NCBI GenBank assembly: GCA_025738555.1
Contig: JAOVFP010000002.1
Coordinates: 434,001 to 498,000, forward strand
DNA: 64,000 bases
Source of the DNA: Cyathus striatus
Taxonomy: Eukaryota > Basidiomycota > Agaricomycetes > Agaricales > Nidulariaceae
Direction: 5' to 3'
Shown here: positions 1-10,977 of the stretch, in pieces
Position numbering within the stretch: position 1 is the first letter of the stretch
Layout of the letters: every line of letters begins with the position of its first letter
Position numbers and translations under genes: made by a program
Notes under the pieces: model-generated
Told to the model about the DNA's origin: nothing
Databases searched by the model: none
What the model saw: the letters and a program-made list of their open reading frames with translations, nothing else

Positions 1-2103
1 TTCAAAGCCCCAAAGATCCAAGTCAGTTGGACTCTCCTCATCTCCAGCTAACCATGCATGCATTGCTGGGAAATTTGCAATCTTGTCAAAATTCGAGTAG
101 TTATCGTATCAGGCTGAGGATGAAACAAAAATTGAAATAATTTCCTTTTTAGTTGCTTTTGCAACTGGCCAAGTCCTGTTCTTGTCCATCACATTATGCT
201 CAGAAACTGTCTTTATACAGGCAGTATATTTCTGGTAAGCAACTTGAAGTCCAGGTGCGGTATTCTCAAGAATATTCTGAGGAATCTTTAGAACAGCTAT
301 AAGCTCCTCAGTACGTTGCTCTGAGATCCCACCCCTTTGAGCCACAGAAGAGGTGTGAGAGCGAGACACAACACGAGAACTAGCTGCTGAGCTTCTAGCT
401 GATTACCGAATATAACTTATCTCATCATTGACAGGGGGGGTTGCATTTGGCTTAAATCCAGACTATAAAATAACACAGCATAAGTAAATTTTACAAGAAT
501 AAGAGAATGAAATATGTAGTTACACTCAGTACTGGCAGGATAAATTCACCATCAATCTTGAGCCAGTCAACTTCCTCATCTTCCATAATGGCAGTTTCAA
601 AACTTCCCAGAAGATTCCAGGCTTTGCTTTCATAAACAAATAGACAGCGATTGGCAGCTTAAATAATATTAGCATTTGAATAAACAAAAAAAAAAAACAT
701 ACTAAAGAAATGTTCAGCTTTTGCTTTGAGTTTCTTCAAGATGGGTGCGATGGTTAAAGTATGATTGTGCTTGAATGAAAATGATGCCACTCCAGGTACC
801 ATAATGGTACTTGGCTCTGCATCAGATATGTACAGCCAGACTCGTCCCTTGACTGAACCAATGGTAGCACTTTCAACAGCACTACTGAAGTCAGCAGCAT
901 TCAGGCGATTCCCAAATGCATTTCCTCTTATAATACCACCTACTTAGGGTTGGTATGGTATATAGTTATACAAAAGATAGATTTACCTTCACTTCTTGAA
1001 GAACCTTTGGGGCTAATCATAGCTATGTCCACAGTATCTACTGTACCTGGTTTACTGGTGGTACGAGGTGGACTGACTGGTGGGCTAGTCATGACAATGT
1101 CTACCATATAATTGTAAGTTTTGGCAATATTTAGAAATGAGTAGTATATACCGTCTTTGTTCTGGCTATTATCATTTCCATCTGCAAAGAATAATAAATT
1201 AATATAAATATAAGTATTACCAAATTGTCCATACCTTTATCCTTACTAGTTTGGTCTTTTGTATGTTTTTCTTTACTAATATCACGGCCTTTCAAGATGT
1301 TAGCTATAGTAATATAGATAAGATGTATTACTTACCATCACTGCTATCTGATTTGTCTTTATCACCAACACTTGATTCATTACCTGAATCTTCTTTATTT
1401 TCTGCAATATAAGTGTTAGTAAAAATATATATAAGAGCTATCAATTGCAAACCTTTGCTTTTACTTTCATTATTGGCTTCAGATCCATCAGATTCACTTT
1501 CTTCTTCAACTGTAGAAGATATAATATTTTTTGGAATATTTTCTTACCTTTTTCCATGTCTGAACGACACTTACGAGAAATAGTGAAGGCTGGAGCTGCT
1601 GGTTGAGGTACATTAAGGGGTGGACCTCGCTTTGGAGGAGCAATGGGAAGGCCACTCTCCTCCAGTACCCTTTCAGCACTAAGTATTAAATATATTATCA
1701 GTACATAAATATTGTATAAATACATATAATACATACGCAGTAAGATCAGGAACACCCTCTGCATCTGCAGCAGCATCCTCAGCTGCTTTCTTTTCTGAAG
1801 TTTTCCTACAAAATTATTAGTGAGGCAGTGGAAGAAAGATCTGAAACCATACCGAGTTTTTTTGCCTTTTTTGCCTTTTACAATCTTTTTAACCTGTTTT
1901 TCCTGCACATTTTCAGCCTCCTCTTCATCCGAGATGGGTATATTGGCTTTCTTTGTTGGTGGCTGAGCTGTGAGATCAGCAGCAGAAGTACCATGCTTGC
2001 GAGACTCAGTGCGAGTCTCATGTGTAGCTGATGGTGGTGCAGATTCAGTAGGAAGGATACTGGAAGCCTGAGTGGTAGCAGAGCAAGTAGAGCAATGAGC
2101 CAT
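1..2103 (-). pseudogene. ORF-A of a CxC5/CxC6-type element, copy 1 (3' end outside window)
   Basis: Multi-exon minus-strand gene whose first ATG is at 2103. Exon 1 (2103-1853) encodes a Ser/Thr-rich then Lys-rich leader ending in a KKGKK run. Further short exons (1805-1737, 1678-1548 and several smaller ones) are joined by GT-AG introns of about 50 nt. From about 950 to 530 it encodes a conserved block (GGII.R.NAFGN..NAADF, then VKGRVWLYIS, then W.LLGSFE.AI.EDEE) that aligns in order with the plus-strand copies near 8.8/18.1 kb and 27.6 kb. From 370 to 1 it encodes a second block (KKEIISIF, LAGDEESPTDLDLWGFE) matching KKEIIDIF and DDAPSDLEAWGYE of copy 2. A TGA at about position 120 interrupts this block, so the copy is probably dead. 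I do not recognise the domains. It sits upstream of the transposase-like gene in the other copies, which suggests an accessory transposition protein. Confidence 0.7.
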
Positions 2104-2339
2104 TGTGTGGAAATGTGTTAGAATGCTTTGAAATGGTGAGATGGTGGTGGTTGAGAAGAAAGAGATGGGGATTGATGCATAGCAATGACTTGGAAGGTGC
2201 ACAGCACACACATGATCAAAAGACTAAAAATATGTGGCCTTTCATAGGCTATACTAGACACAGATAAATATATATTGTATTTGATTGGCTACAGAACATG
2301 AATACGTAATCTACTCGGCCTTCCTCTCCCCGAAACACA

Positions 2340-4085
2340 GCCTCAAGGCAGGACAGCACAGGGGAAGGAGGTGGGGGTGGAGACAGTGCAAGAGGAGGAG
2401 GCAAGAGGGTAGAGATGAGGGGGAGACAACAAGGGGGAGACGACACCTACGCTCGTCACTTGTGAGACGGCACATGGGGAGAAGACAAGGGGGAGGAGAC
2501 AAGGGGAAGAAGACGAGGGGGAGACGATGCCTATGCTCGTCACTTGCGAGACAGCGCAGGGGGAGGAGATGAGGGGGAGACGATGCCTACGCCCGTCACT
2601 TGCAAGACGGCGCAGGGGGAGGAGACGAGGGGGAGATGAGGGGGAGACAACGCCTACGCTCGTCACTTGTGAGACGGTGCAGGGGGAGGAGATGAGGGGG
2701 AGGAGACGAGGGGAAGAAGACAAGGGGGAGACGATGCCTACGCTCGTCACTTGCGAGACGGCACAGGGGGAGGAGACAAGGGGGAGACATGCCTACGCTT
2801 GTCACTTGCGAGATGGCGCAGGGGGAGGAGGCGAGGGGGAGACATGCCTACGCTCGTCACTTGCAAGATGGCACAGGGGGAGGAGGCGAGGAGGAGATGA
2901 GGGGGGGAGACGACTGACACCTGTGCTCGCCACTTGCGAGACGGCACAGGGGGAGGAGGCGAGGGGGTGGAGATCCTCATCACTTGCGAGATGAGGTGGT
3001 GGGAGAAGGTGGAAGGCATGTGCTCGTCATTTGTGAGACGAAGCGCAGGGGACGGTCTGCCTATGCTTGTCACTTGCGAGACAGCGCAGGGGGAGGAGAC
3101 GAGGGGGAGGAGACGATGCCTATGCTCGACACTTGTGAGATGGCACAGGGGGAGGAGACAAGGGGGAGACATGCCTATGCTTGTCACTTGCGAGACAGCG
3201 CAGGGGGAGGAGGCGAGGGGGAGACATGCCTATGCTTGTCACTTGTGAGACAGCGCAGGGGGAGGAGGCAAGGAGGAGACATGCCTACGCTTGTCACTTG
3301 CGAGACAGCGCAGGGGGAGGAGGCGAGGAGGAGACATGCCTACGCTTGTCACTTGCAAGACGGCGCAGGGGGAGGAGGCAAGGAGGAGATGAGGGGGGGC
3401 AACGCCTACGCTCATCACTTGCGAGACAGCGCAGGGGGAGGAGGCGAGGAGGAGACGAGGGGGGGCAACGCCTATGTTCGTCACTTGCGAGACGGTGCAG
3501 GGGGAGGAGGCGAGGAGGAGACGAGGGGGGGGCAACGCCTATGCTCATCACTTGTGAGACGGCACAGGGGGAGGAGGCGAGGAGGAGACGAGGGGGGGCA
3601 ACACCTATGCTCATCACTTGCGAGACGGCGCAGGGGGAGGAGGCGAGGGGGTGGAGATCCTCGTCACTTGCGAGACGAGGTGGTAGGAGAAGGTGGGGGG
3701 CATGCGCTCGTCATTTGCAAGACGAAGCGCAGGGGACAGTCGCTCATCCTCGTCATTTGCGAGACGAGGTGGTGGGAGGAGGAAGGAGACGTGCACTCGT
3801 CGTTTGCGAGACGAGGCACAGGGGAGGAAGAAGGGGGACGGCCGCTTGTCATTTGCGAGACGAGGCACAGGGGAGGAGGCGAGGGGGTGAAGATAGCATA
3901 TGCACTTGTTGCTTGCGAGATGGCGCAGGTGAAGGAGGCGAGGGAGGAGATGAGGGGTGGAGGCGGCATGTGCTCGTCACTTGCAAGACGGCGCATGGGA
4001 AAGAGCCGAGGGGGTGGATACAACATATGCGCTCGTCACTTGCGAGACGGCACAGGCGAAGGAAGCGAAGATGAGACGAAAAAAA
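2340..4085. repeat. Hairpin-core minisatellite, block 1 (about 55-bp units)
   Basis: Roughly 30 imperfect tandem units, commonly 55 bp apart, each with a core reading CTCGTC-ACTTGCGA-GACGAG or a close variant, followed by GCGCAGGGGGAGGAGGCGAGGGGG. The core is an inverted repeat with 6-9 bp arms and an 8-nt spacer. The plus strand is G-rich, so the strand coding for the adjacent ORF-A is C-rich. Long open frames rich in Arg, Gly, Cys and His run through the block on both strands, but they only restate the repeat. The block still keeps many CpGs, unlike block 2 at 5381-5960. It lies between the 5' terminus of element copy 1 (4955) and its ORF-A start (2103). Confidence 0.9.
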
Positions 4086-4189
4086 CATACCTGTAACCTG
4101 TATGCGTTCTCACACGCACGACCTTCACACCAAGCTGCACCTATTATCAATCTTGTAATCAATTCGTCGCCTGCTGAAACGGATAGTTC

Positions 4190-4405
4190 AAGGTGACGAC
4201 ATGGGACCGTAGCGTGGGCTTGAGGCGATGACGTGAGACCGTGAGTGGGCTTGATGCGATGACGTGGGACCGTGAGTGGGCTTGAGGCGACGACGAAGTG
4301 GGAATGTTGAGGCTGGCACTAGGCGACGAAGAGGATATGGTGAGGTGGGCTTGAGGCGACGACATGGGAGCTTGAGTCGTTGACGTGGGAGGGTGAGGCG
4401 CTGAT
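4190..4405. repeat. Short tandem repeat, about 40-bp period
   Basis: Four to five degenerate units containing GATGACGTGGGACCGTGAGT and GGGCTTGAGGCGA. It follows directly on the hairpin minisatellite and precedes the tRNA-like segment. No coding potential beyond low-complexity frames. Confidence 0.7.
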
Positions 4406-4502
4406 GTGAGAGAAAAAAAAATGCGCTGGGAAAAAACGTACCGTATGAGGAAAGTGCGATATCACTGGTAGTTATGTAACATGGTGAAAATAAATGTAGT
4501 AA

Positions 4503-4586
4503 GGCCGCTTGGTATAGTGGTATATTGTACACTTTATTATCTCACATAATCTCTCTGTAGTGTGAGGGTTCAATTCGTGCTTGTTA
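4503..4586 (+). other. tRNA-like segment (A-box and B-box), opposite strand to element copy 1
   Basis: Contains an A-box-like TTGGTATAGTGGT near the 5' end and a B-box-like GGTTCAATTC about 45 nt later, the layout of a Pol III type 2 promoter. The acceptor and T-stem pairings are poor, so it is not a functional tRNA as read. A comparable segment (AAGGCC start, GGTTCAATCC B-box, AT-rich tail) lies at the same place and orientation in element copy 3 at 25845-25920. It could be a tRNA-derived SINE head or tRNA pseudogene carried by the element. Transcription is not shown by the sequence. Confidence 0.4.
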
Positions 4587-4674
4587 CAAAATTTTTATTC
4601 TATATTAATAATACATACAACTAGTAATAGTAAGTAACTGAGCCAGTACATTAGTAAAGTAAATGTAGTCTGGT

Positions 4675-4955
4675 TCTGCCATAGGTCCAGCTGGAGTCCA
4701 GGTGAATTCCGAAAGGATTTGGTCCACCGGAATTCCTGCTGAACTGGCCGGACTCCTGGTGGACTCCAGGTGGACTTGAACTGGACTGGACTTGAAAAAA
4801 TTGGCAGGACTTGCAGCTAAAATGAGTCCAGCTGGAGTCCGCCTGGATTCCAAGGACTATCTGGAAAATCCTTGGAGTCTGTCCGGATAGTCCATGGAAT
4901 CCACGGAGTCCACCCGGAGTCTGGCCAGAATGGGGGGGGGAGTGTAAAGACCTCC
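4675..4955 (-). repeat. 5' terminus and subterminal word array of element copy 1
   Basis: A dense array of GGACTCC/GGAGTCC words and their GGTCCA/TGGACC relatives (4680-4925) ends in a G-run and AGTGTAAAGACCTCC. On the minus strand this reads GGAGGTCTTTACACTCCCC, the same terminal motif found at 25672 (copy 3), 40527 and, more diverged, 31480. Word arrays next to a terminus are typical of transposase-binding subterminal regions. The partner terminus lies outside the window, so the target duplication cannot be tested. Confidence 0.6.
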
Positions 4956-5140
4956 ATGCATGACAAATATGATGCATGGGAAATATGTGAAGCACAGGAA
5001 TGATGTGAAGCGCAGGAATGATGTGAAGCACAGGAATGATGTGACAAATGTAATGCACAGGAAATATGTGAAGCATGGGAATGATGTGACAAATGTGGTG
5101 CACAGAAAGTATGTGGAGTGCAGGAATAATGTGACAAATC
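4956..5140. repeat. Short-period array (GGAATGATGTGAAGCACA)
   Basis: About ten degenerate 15-18 bp units alternating GAATGATGTGAAGCACAG and GACAAATGTGGTGCACAG. It begins immediately outside the element copy 1 terminus. Confidence 0.7.
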
Positions 5141-5345
5141 ACCATTTATAATAGGCCTACATAAGTAATATACACTTCAAACTAACCAATGATTGCATAT
5201 GATCACTATTTATAATAGGACAGTAGTAATATACACTTCAAAGAACCAATGATTGCATATGATCACCATTTATAATAGGCCTACAGTGGTAACATACACT
5301 TCAAACTAACCAATGATTGCATATGATCACCATCTTTAATTGTAA
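5138..5345. repeat. Tandem repeat, 3.3 units of about 62 bp
   Basis: Three near-identical units (5138-5200, 5201-5261, 5262-5325) plus a partial fourth. Each contains CACCATTTATAATAGGCC and CCAATGATTGCATATGAT. No gene seen. Confidence 0.85.
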
Positions 5346-5380
5346 TAGACATATAGTAGTTACATTAGAAACAGGCAATC

Positions 5381-5960
5381 ATGGTCTTCCCCCCCCTTGC
5401 ACCTTGTCTGGCAAACAATGAGGTGCTGTTCATCCTTCGCCCCCTGCACCTTATCTCGCAAGTGATGAGGTGTTTCATCTCCTCCCTACCCCTTGCACCT
5501 TGTCTGGCCAACGATGAGGTGCTGCCGTTCCGCCTTCCCCCTGCACCTCATCTCGCATGTGACAAGGTGCTGCTGTTCCGCCTTCCCCCTGCACCTCATC
5601 TCACATGTGACAAGGTGTTTTGTCTCCTCCCCACCCCCTGCACCTTGTCTGGCAAATGACAAGGTGCTGCTGTTCCACCTTCCCCCTCCACCTCATCTCG
5701 CAAGTGATGAGGTGCTGCTGTTCCACCTTCCCCCTCCACCTTGTCTCACAAGTGATGAGGTGTTTTGTCTCCTCCCCACCTCCTGCACCTCATCTGGAAA
5801 ATGACAAGGTGCCATTCTGCCTTCCCCCTGCACCTTGTCTCACAAGTGATGAGGTGTTTCGTCTCCTCCCCCCCTGCACCTCATCTGGCAAATGATGAGG
5901 TGCCATTCTCTCCTCTCCCCCTACATCCTTGTCTCACAAGCGACAAGGAAGAGCATCCTC
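5381..5960. repeat. Hairpin-core minisatellite, block 2 (about 48-bp units)
   Basis: About eleven units with an inverted-repeat core CACCTCATC-TCGCAAGT-GATGAGGTG, followed by CTGCCGTTCCGCCTTCCCCCT. This is the reverse complement of the block 1 core, so relative to the downstream plus-strand ORF-A (7913) the orientation matches that of block 1 relative to its minus-strand gene. Arms vary between CTCATC/GATGAG and CTTGTC/GACAAG, both derivable from CTCGTC/GACGAG by CpG decay. Two spacer types occur (TCGCAAGT-like and TGGCAAAT-like). Confidence 0.9.
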
Positions 5961-6360
5961 TCCCCCCTCCTCTGCCTCCTCATCTCAGGGAGGAGAGGGG
6001 ATAGCGAAGGAAGGGAAGGGGAAAAGCAAGGGGAGGGGAGAGCAAGGGGAGGGGAGGAGAGAGAATGTGTGCACAATGGGAGAGGAGGGGGAGGAGGGGT
6101 GAGCGACAGGAGAGGAGGGAAGGGGATCAGGAGAAGAGGAGGGGAGAGGATAGCAAAGGGAGAGGATAGTGAAGGGAGAGGATAGCAAAGGGAAGGGGAG
6201 GGGAGGGGAGGGGGCATGGTAATGGTGTTGCCATCTTGCTGCTGTAGCAAAGAATGGAGAGGGATAGCAAAGGATGGGGAGGGATGATGAGGGATGGGGA
6301 GGGACAGCAAGGGATGGGGACAGTGAGGGGAGAGAAGGGGATGGTGATGGATCCCATCAT
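5961..6360. repeat. Purine-rich low-complexity tract with G-quadruplex-like runs
   Basis: Plus strand is almost pure G/A (GGGGAGGGGAG and GATAGCAAAGGGA motifs), with consecutive G4 runs at about 6195-6214. Open frames here are compositional artefacts. Confidence 0.75.
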
Positions 6361-7912
6361 CGCCCCTGTCATGGAGAAATTGTCTGTTGAACAGTCTGTG
6401 TGAGGTACCTGTATGCTAAGGTAACAGTAGTCAGTGCACAGGAACAATGCCAGTGATCCATTGGACCATGCGTAAGCACCATTAATCCTGATTATGTAAG
6501 GGACATGTTTCTTGACTAACTTGCTATGCACGCATCACTCGCAGGAGTGTCGAGAAGTAGATAGAAGTGAGTGAAATGGAGTACTTAGTTAACAATATGA
6601 GCACCTTCAATAAGGACAACTTGAGGAAATGAGTAGAAGAATAAACAGCATGATCAGACTTCACAAGCAGGGAAAATAATACCAAGTTGGAAGAGATGAT
6701 ATTCCTCCCTTGAAAGGGAGTGATTTAAATACAAATGGTCCTGGTCCATGCTGCATGTTCTTGAGTGCCACAGACTCCAGGTTGACATATCCTAAGCTAC
6801 TCTACGTCGTAAGTAAGAGGCCATTGGCATATGTTGCCAAAATAAAGTAAAAAGGAAGTCAAATATTACCTGGCCTCTGCTCCTCCTGCACAGAGTGGAA
6901 TCCTCTCATTTCGATCGCAGCTCCTATTGATCCCGGAAGTGTAGTCCTAGGCTTGCAATATTCGTCCTTTCAAGAAAACAAAGTGTGTGTGAGTGCGGAG
7001 TTGTATTGGAACAAATGTGAGGACATGAAAAGAAAAGAAATATACTACATCGTACTTATGTCGAAACTTCCCAGAACCTTGAATGCTCCCTTCTTTATCA
7101 GGGCCAGGCCTTCCTCCTTGAAATGATCATGTTCGAGCTACTTCTGAATTCTCCAAAATTGGTTGTTTGTTAAGACCTATGAGAGCAAACAAAGTCAGCG
7201 GCCTTCCGGCCCATACTTTAATCACACGCCAAATGTGTGTTATTCCAAGAAAGCCATGTCAAAATGTTACCTCCGGCCTATTTCTGTGAGCAGGCCACAG
7301 AACTTGGCCACACCCCCCTTCGACGTCCTCCCCCTTGACACACACTACTGCCTGTGTATGCATGTTGTTGCACCCGTTTGCCCCCCCCCTCTACCCATTG
7401 TTGCCCACTGTTCAGTATATTGTAGACTAGTGTACTTACATAGAAATATGTACCATATAGATAGAAAGACAATACATAAAATTATGATATTCATTCAAAT
7501 GTGTTACAGTGAGATTCCTGTTTTTGACAACAGACTTCCCTGAGTGCTCATTTATATTTATGTATGATCGCTTGCTATTGAAGTTTGTATGTGTAGGCGA
7601 TTTCACATTGAATCACCTACATCTTATTTTTGTGCTCATCAATGTTGTGATCACTTACATTTTTCTCTCACACTTCATTTGCTTAATCAATCAACATTGT
7701 CATCACTCATGCCATTCCCTTATACTATTTATAGATTAGCTGTCAAATCATGATGTCACATACACAGGAATAAAAATAAATGGTGTGAACATTCTGTTGC
7801 CTTTAGATCTTCACATGTCTCATCCCTCTTTCTCTCCCTTACCACTATCATCACCACTCATCCACCCACATCCACTCACATCAGAACACACCAGAGCTCA
7901 CCCCAACACACC
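6361..7912. other. No confident gene; CpG-bearing segment at 6850-7320
   Basis: Mostly unassigned. The minus strand of about 7150-6870 could hold two short exons joined by a GT-AG intron (about 7030-6965), but I do not recognise the peptide and cannot fix a frame. The stretch keeps more CpG than its surroundings, suggesting a younger or different origin. 7440-7900 is AT-rich and just precedes the ORF-A start, so it may include that gene's promoter. Confidence 0.3.
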
Positions 7913-8994
7913 ATGCCCCCTCACAGATCTACTAGGAACAAATCTACCAGTGTTAATGCCACTACAATCAGTGGCAATATTGACAATTCACCAGAACCTT
8001 CAAATGCTCGCAAGTGTGCTGTCTCCTCCACTGAAGCTACTACTCAGCCTGCTAAAAAGAAGGGTAAAAAGGACAGTACTGTAGATGAAGAATCTGAGGG
8101 GAACAGTGCTAAGAAGAGGAAGGGAAAGAAGGGAAGAGGACAGTATGTAATAATTCACTTATAAAATCGCATTTTAATCATTTATATTTCTTTTTCAGTA
8201 AATCTGCAACACAACACATTACTGAAGATGCTAGAACTGGCTCACCAGTTAAGTTAACAAGAGCAGAACAAAATATTGTGGATGATGGCACCTCTGTTTC
8301 CCCTCCTAAGCAGATCTGCAATGCGGCTGTTAGTTTGCTTCCTGCTAGTGAGACTCAAGTTGCTACTAGTGGTTGTATCCATCACTCTGAGGTACTTGAA
8401 AATGAAAGCACAGAAAGTGAGATCATAAATGAAGATACTAGTGCTGGTGAAAATGCCAGTAATAACTCCTCTGATAGAAGTGGCAGTGAGTTTGAAGAAG
8501 TTAGCTCTAAGCACAACAAGAGCAATAAAGATACTGGTAACCAGACCAGCAAGGGTACTCACAACAAAGACAGTGAGGATACTGGTAATCAGACCAGTAA
8601 GGATACTCATAAGGATATGTCCAACATTGAAAGTCTAAGTGAGCATGAGAATGCAGATGACCATATAACTGATGTTCACATGGCATCTCCACCAAAGACA
8701 CAGACTTACAATCTACAAGGATCTTCTTGTGTGACTGGTAAGTATCTTATTTCCCTAATATATGATAACAAATAACAAGCTATTTAGGTGGATTTATGCG
8801 CCATCATGCACAGGGTAACATTTATAACAGTGCTGACTTTCTGGAAATTGAGAAGCAGTCAATCTATCTAGAACATGTCAAAGGAATCATATATCTTTAC
8901 ATTTCAAAGCTAGATCCAACAAATCTGAAGGTTATAAACATGAACTCAATGACTTTAATTAAGATTCCTGTTTCAGTAAATTCAATGGAACCTG
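7913..8994 (+). pseudogene. ORF-A of element copy 2, 5' part (split by retrotransposon)
   Basis: ATG at 7913. Exon 1 (7913-8142) encodes a Ser/Thr-rich leader ending in a KKGKKGRG run. Intron 8143-8198 (GTATGT...TTTCAG). Exon 2 (8199-8737) encodes an acidic Ser/Asp/Asn-rich low-complexity region with a short repeat of DTGNQTSK. Intron 8738-8787. Exon 3 (from 8788) opens the conserved block GGFMR.HAQGN..NSADF and VKGIIYLYIS. The reading frame is open up to 8994, where the Ty3/gypsy element begins inside a codon; it resumes in frame at 18037. The leader and block match minus-strand copy 1 exon by exon. Family not recognised. Confidence 0.75.
8991..8994 (+). other. Target-site duplication CCTG of the Ty3/gypsy insertion (left copy)
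   Basis: CCTG directly precedes the 5' LTR at 8995. The same four bases follow the 3' LTR at 18037-18040. Removing the element and one copy restores a continuous ORF-A reading frame. Confidence 0.85.
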
Positions 8995-9989
8995 TGTGGC
9001 CGAAATTCTCGACGTACTCACGAATATCGGCCGTAGCTGGATCCGATGAGAGAAGCCTTCTCCGGGCCCACTAAATTCGAGATGGAGAAGGATAGCTGGA
9101 GAGCGCTTACTGATTGTTTTTCTTGCTAGATCTTGCCAAACGCCCAAATTGGGGTTGCTTGAGGGAAGAAGCGCGTTGGCGCGAGTTTCAAGGGAGCTGT
9201 CTGGCTCCTGTCAATGGCTTTCGATCGAGAAGGATACCGGTACGGGGTCAGAAGTAGCTAGCCAATAGTGGCTTTGTTTTTCTTTTTTTTCCGCTTTTAT
9301 TTGATTTTACTTACTTTTTTTCGTTACTTAATTAAGGGTGTTAGGATTTGCTGGAGTAGGAAGGTTGGGCTAGGTGTTTTTTTTTTGGAGCTGCGACGGA
9401 GGCGCTAGGGGACCGCTCTGTGCAGGGGGACCAGATGCGAATTGCAAATAGTCCTTAAGCCCTCGGGACTGCGCCCGAAATCACCAAGTCCGGCTTTCCT
9501 GTTTTGGTAAATTTTCGACATCTCTTTTTCTTATTGCTTGACAAGGACTCTTAGACACGACGTAGAGTAGTGTAGCTAGAGAATTGGGGTCTGTGACGCA
9601 AGAGAACGCGTTGCACAGACCAGCTTTCATTTGTACATAAACCCACTCCCCTCAGAGGGAGAAATCCATCTTCTGTTCACTCGGTATTTTCTGCGAGACC
9701 GTGCTTTGAGCTCAGATCAACTCCTGGTTTTATTCCCTTTGTTCTGTGTGCTTTGTACTCTACTAGCTAAGTCGCATCTTCATTCGTCCTCTTCCCTTTC
9801 CCTCCGTATTCCGCTCCCGCGACGTCCAAACGCGTCGCATTTGTTTCCGCGCGTGGATTACATAATCCGTTGAACGCGTCACTCACGTGGTCTAACGGAC
9901 CGCATCTCGCTTGCCAGAGCTTCGTTTACTCGTACACTAACGCACAGGCTCCCGCCAACGGACTCCCGTGTCTCCTCCCCCCTTCCACA
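8995..9989 (+). repeat. 5' LTR (995 bp, TGTGG...CCACA)
   Basis: Begins TGTGGCCGAAATTC and ends CCTTCCACA, giving perfect 5-bp inverted ends. Compared with the 3' LTR I see one substitution (C at 9243, T at 17291) and one difference in a T-run (10 versus 9 T at about 9377). A TACATAAA box near 9634 may serve as a promoter element. Confidence 0.97.
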
Positions 9990-9991
9990 AG

Positions 9992-10007
9992 TGGTGACCA
10001 CCGCAGG
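9992..10007 (+). promoter_or_regulatory. Probable tRNA primer-binding site
   Basis: Starts two bases after the 5' LTR with TGGTGACCACCGCAGG. TGG complements the CCA end of a tRNA, the usual start of a minus-strand primer site. I could not assign the tRNA from memory. Confidence 0.55.
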
Positions 10008-10296
10008 GGTTGCTGTGGGGTCTCTTTCTCTGTGCGTATTTTCTCTTTCCGTCTCTTACTAACTCCAACTTCTCTAGAAGTTTACCTTGCACACGGGTGC
10101 TTTGCTCTCTAGTCTCTGGCAACAACCTCTGTCTATCGTCTCATTTCGACAACATACTCTACCCTCACCCCATTTAACATTGTTCTGGTAGTTCCATTGC
10201 AATCATTCATCCTTATTCCTGGCTCTTCCTGTCGACGTCTACACAACTTTCAACTGGGGATTATTGCCAAGTGACTTATACTTCATTGCTATTTCG

Positions 10297-10977
10297 ATGT
10301 CCGATACCGCTGGTACTGCACCGTCTGGTGCTGCTGGAGGTTCTGGTTCTGGTGGTTCTGGTGGATCGGGTTCTGTAGGAGCTGCGCGTGCAGCAGCTGT
10401 AGCACCAGCCGCACCACCGAATCAACGGTTCTTTTCGCCTATGCCGATTCCAGGCCAACGCGATACTGTCGTCTTTAAGGGAAAACGTGTATCGGATTTT
10501 ATCGCCGCTCTCGAAGGCTACGCGGATGCTGCAGGAGTTGCCCATGAAGATTTACCTGGTCATGTTCTCCGATATTGCAACAACCGAACCCGTATTGCTC
10601 TCGAAAACCGAAGCGTTTGGGCTGGGAACGATTGGGTAGCGGCTAAGGCTCTTCTCAAGAAACTCTATGCGTCTAGTGACGAGGCTCCTCGTATTACACC
10701 AGAACGTTTGCGTACTTGGGTAATGCGACATGCTAAGGAAGCTGTTATCATGGATAAGAAGGGAGTGGATCGCTATTATCGCGATTATACCGCTCAGTCT
10801 GACTATTTGCTATCTAATCATTTGCTCCTTGAACGTGACGCTAATTTATGGTTTTATTTAGGAATACCTAACGACCTTCGACCACGTATCAAGACGAAGT
10901 TACCTCAAGAACACCGAAAGCAGACTAACCTCCTCAATCGAGAATACCTTCGAACTCTTGCAAGCAGAGTTCGATGA
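10297..10977 (+). CDS. gag (capsid region), N-terminal frame
   Basis: Structural polyprotein start of the Ty3/gypsy element. ATG at 10297 (MSDTAGT) is preferred because the upstream open frame has no ATG. A Gly/Ser/Ala-rich leader of about 40 residues is followed by a capsid-like helical region (FKGKRVSDFIAALEGYA; later WFYLGIPNDLRPRIKTKL). The frame stops at 10975, but the same protein clearly continues in the +1 frame as SIENTFELLQAEFDEEDL. The +1 frame is open from 10862, so the frame change lies between 10862 and about 10958. This may be an inactivating 1-nt indel, a sequencing error in a young element, or programmed +1 shifting; no known shift heptamer is evident. Confidence 0.85.
   Translation: MSDTAGTAPSGAAGGSGSGGSGGSGSVGAARAAAVAPAAPPNQRFFSPMPIPGQRDTVVFKGKRVSDFIAALEGYADAAGVAHEDLPGHVLRYCNNRTRIALENRSVWAGNDWVAAKALLKKLYASSDEAPRITPERLRTWVMRHAKEAVIMDKKGVDRYYRDYTAQSDYLLSNHLLLERDANLWFYLGIPNDLRPRIKTKLPQEHRKQTNLLNREYLRTLASRVR

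Noticed and set aside
3241..3420. Regular 55-bp repeats suggesting a CRISPR array
   Set aside because: Units are head-to-tail with no unique spacers, and the gene context is fungal.
2984..4096. Open frame of about 370 residues rich in Arg, Gly, Cys and His
   Set aside because: It is the translation of the 55-bp minisatellite; similar frames exist on both strands and shift with the unit.
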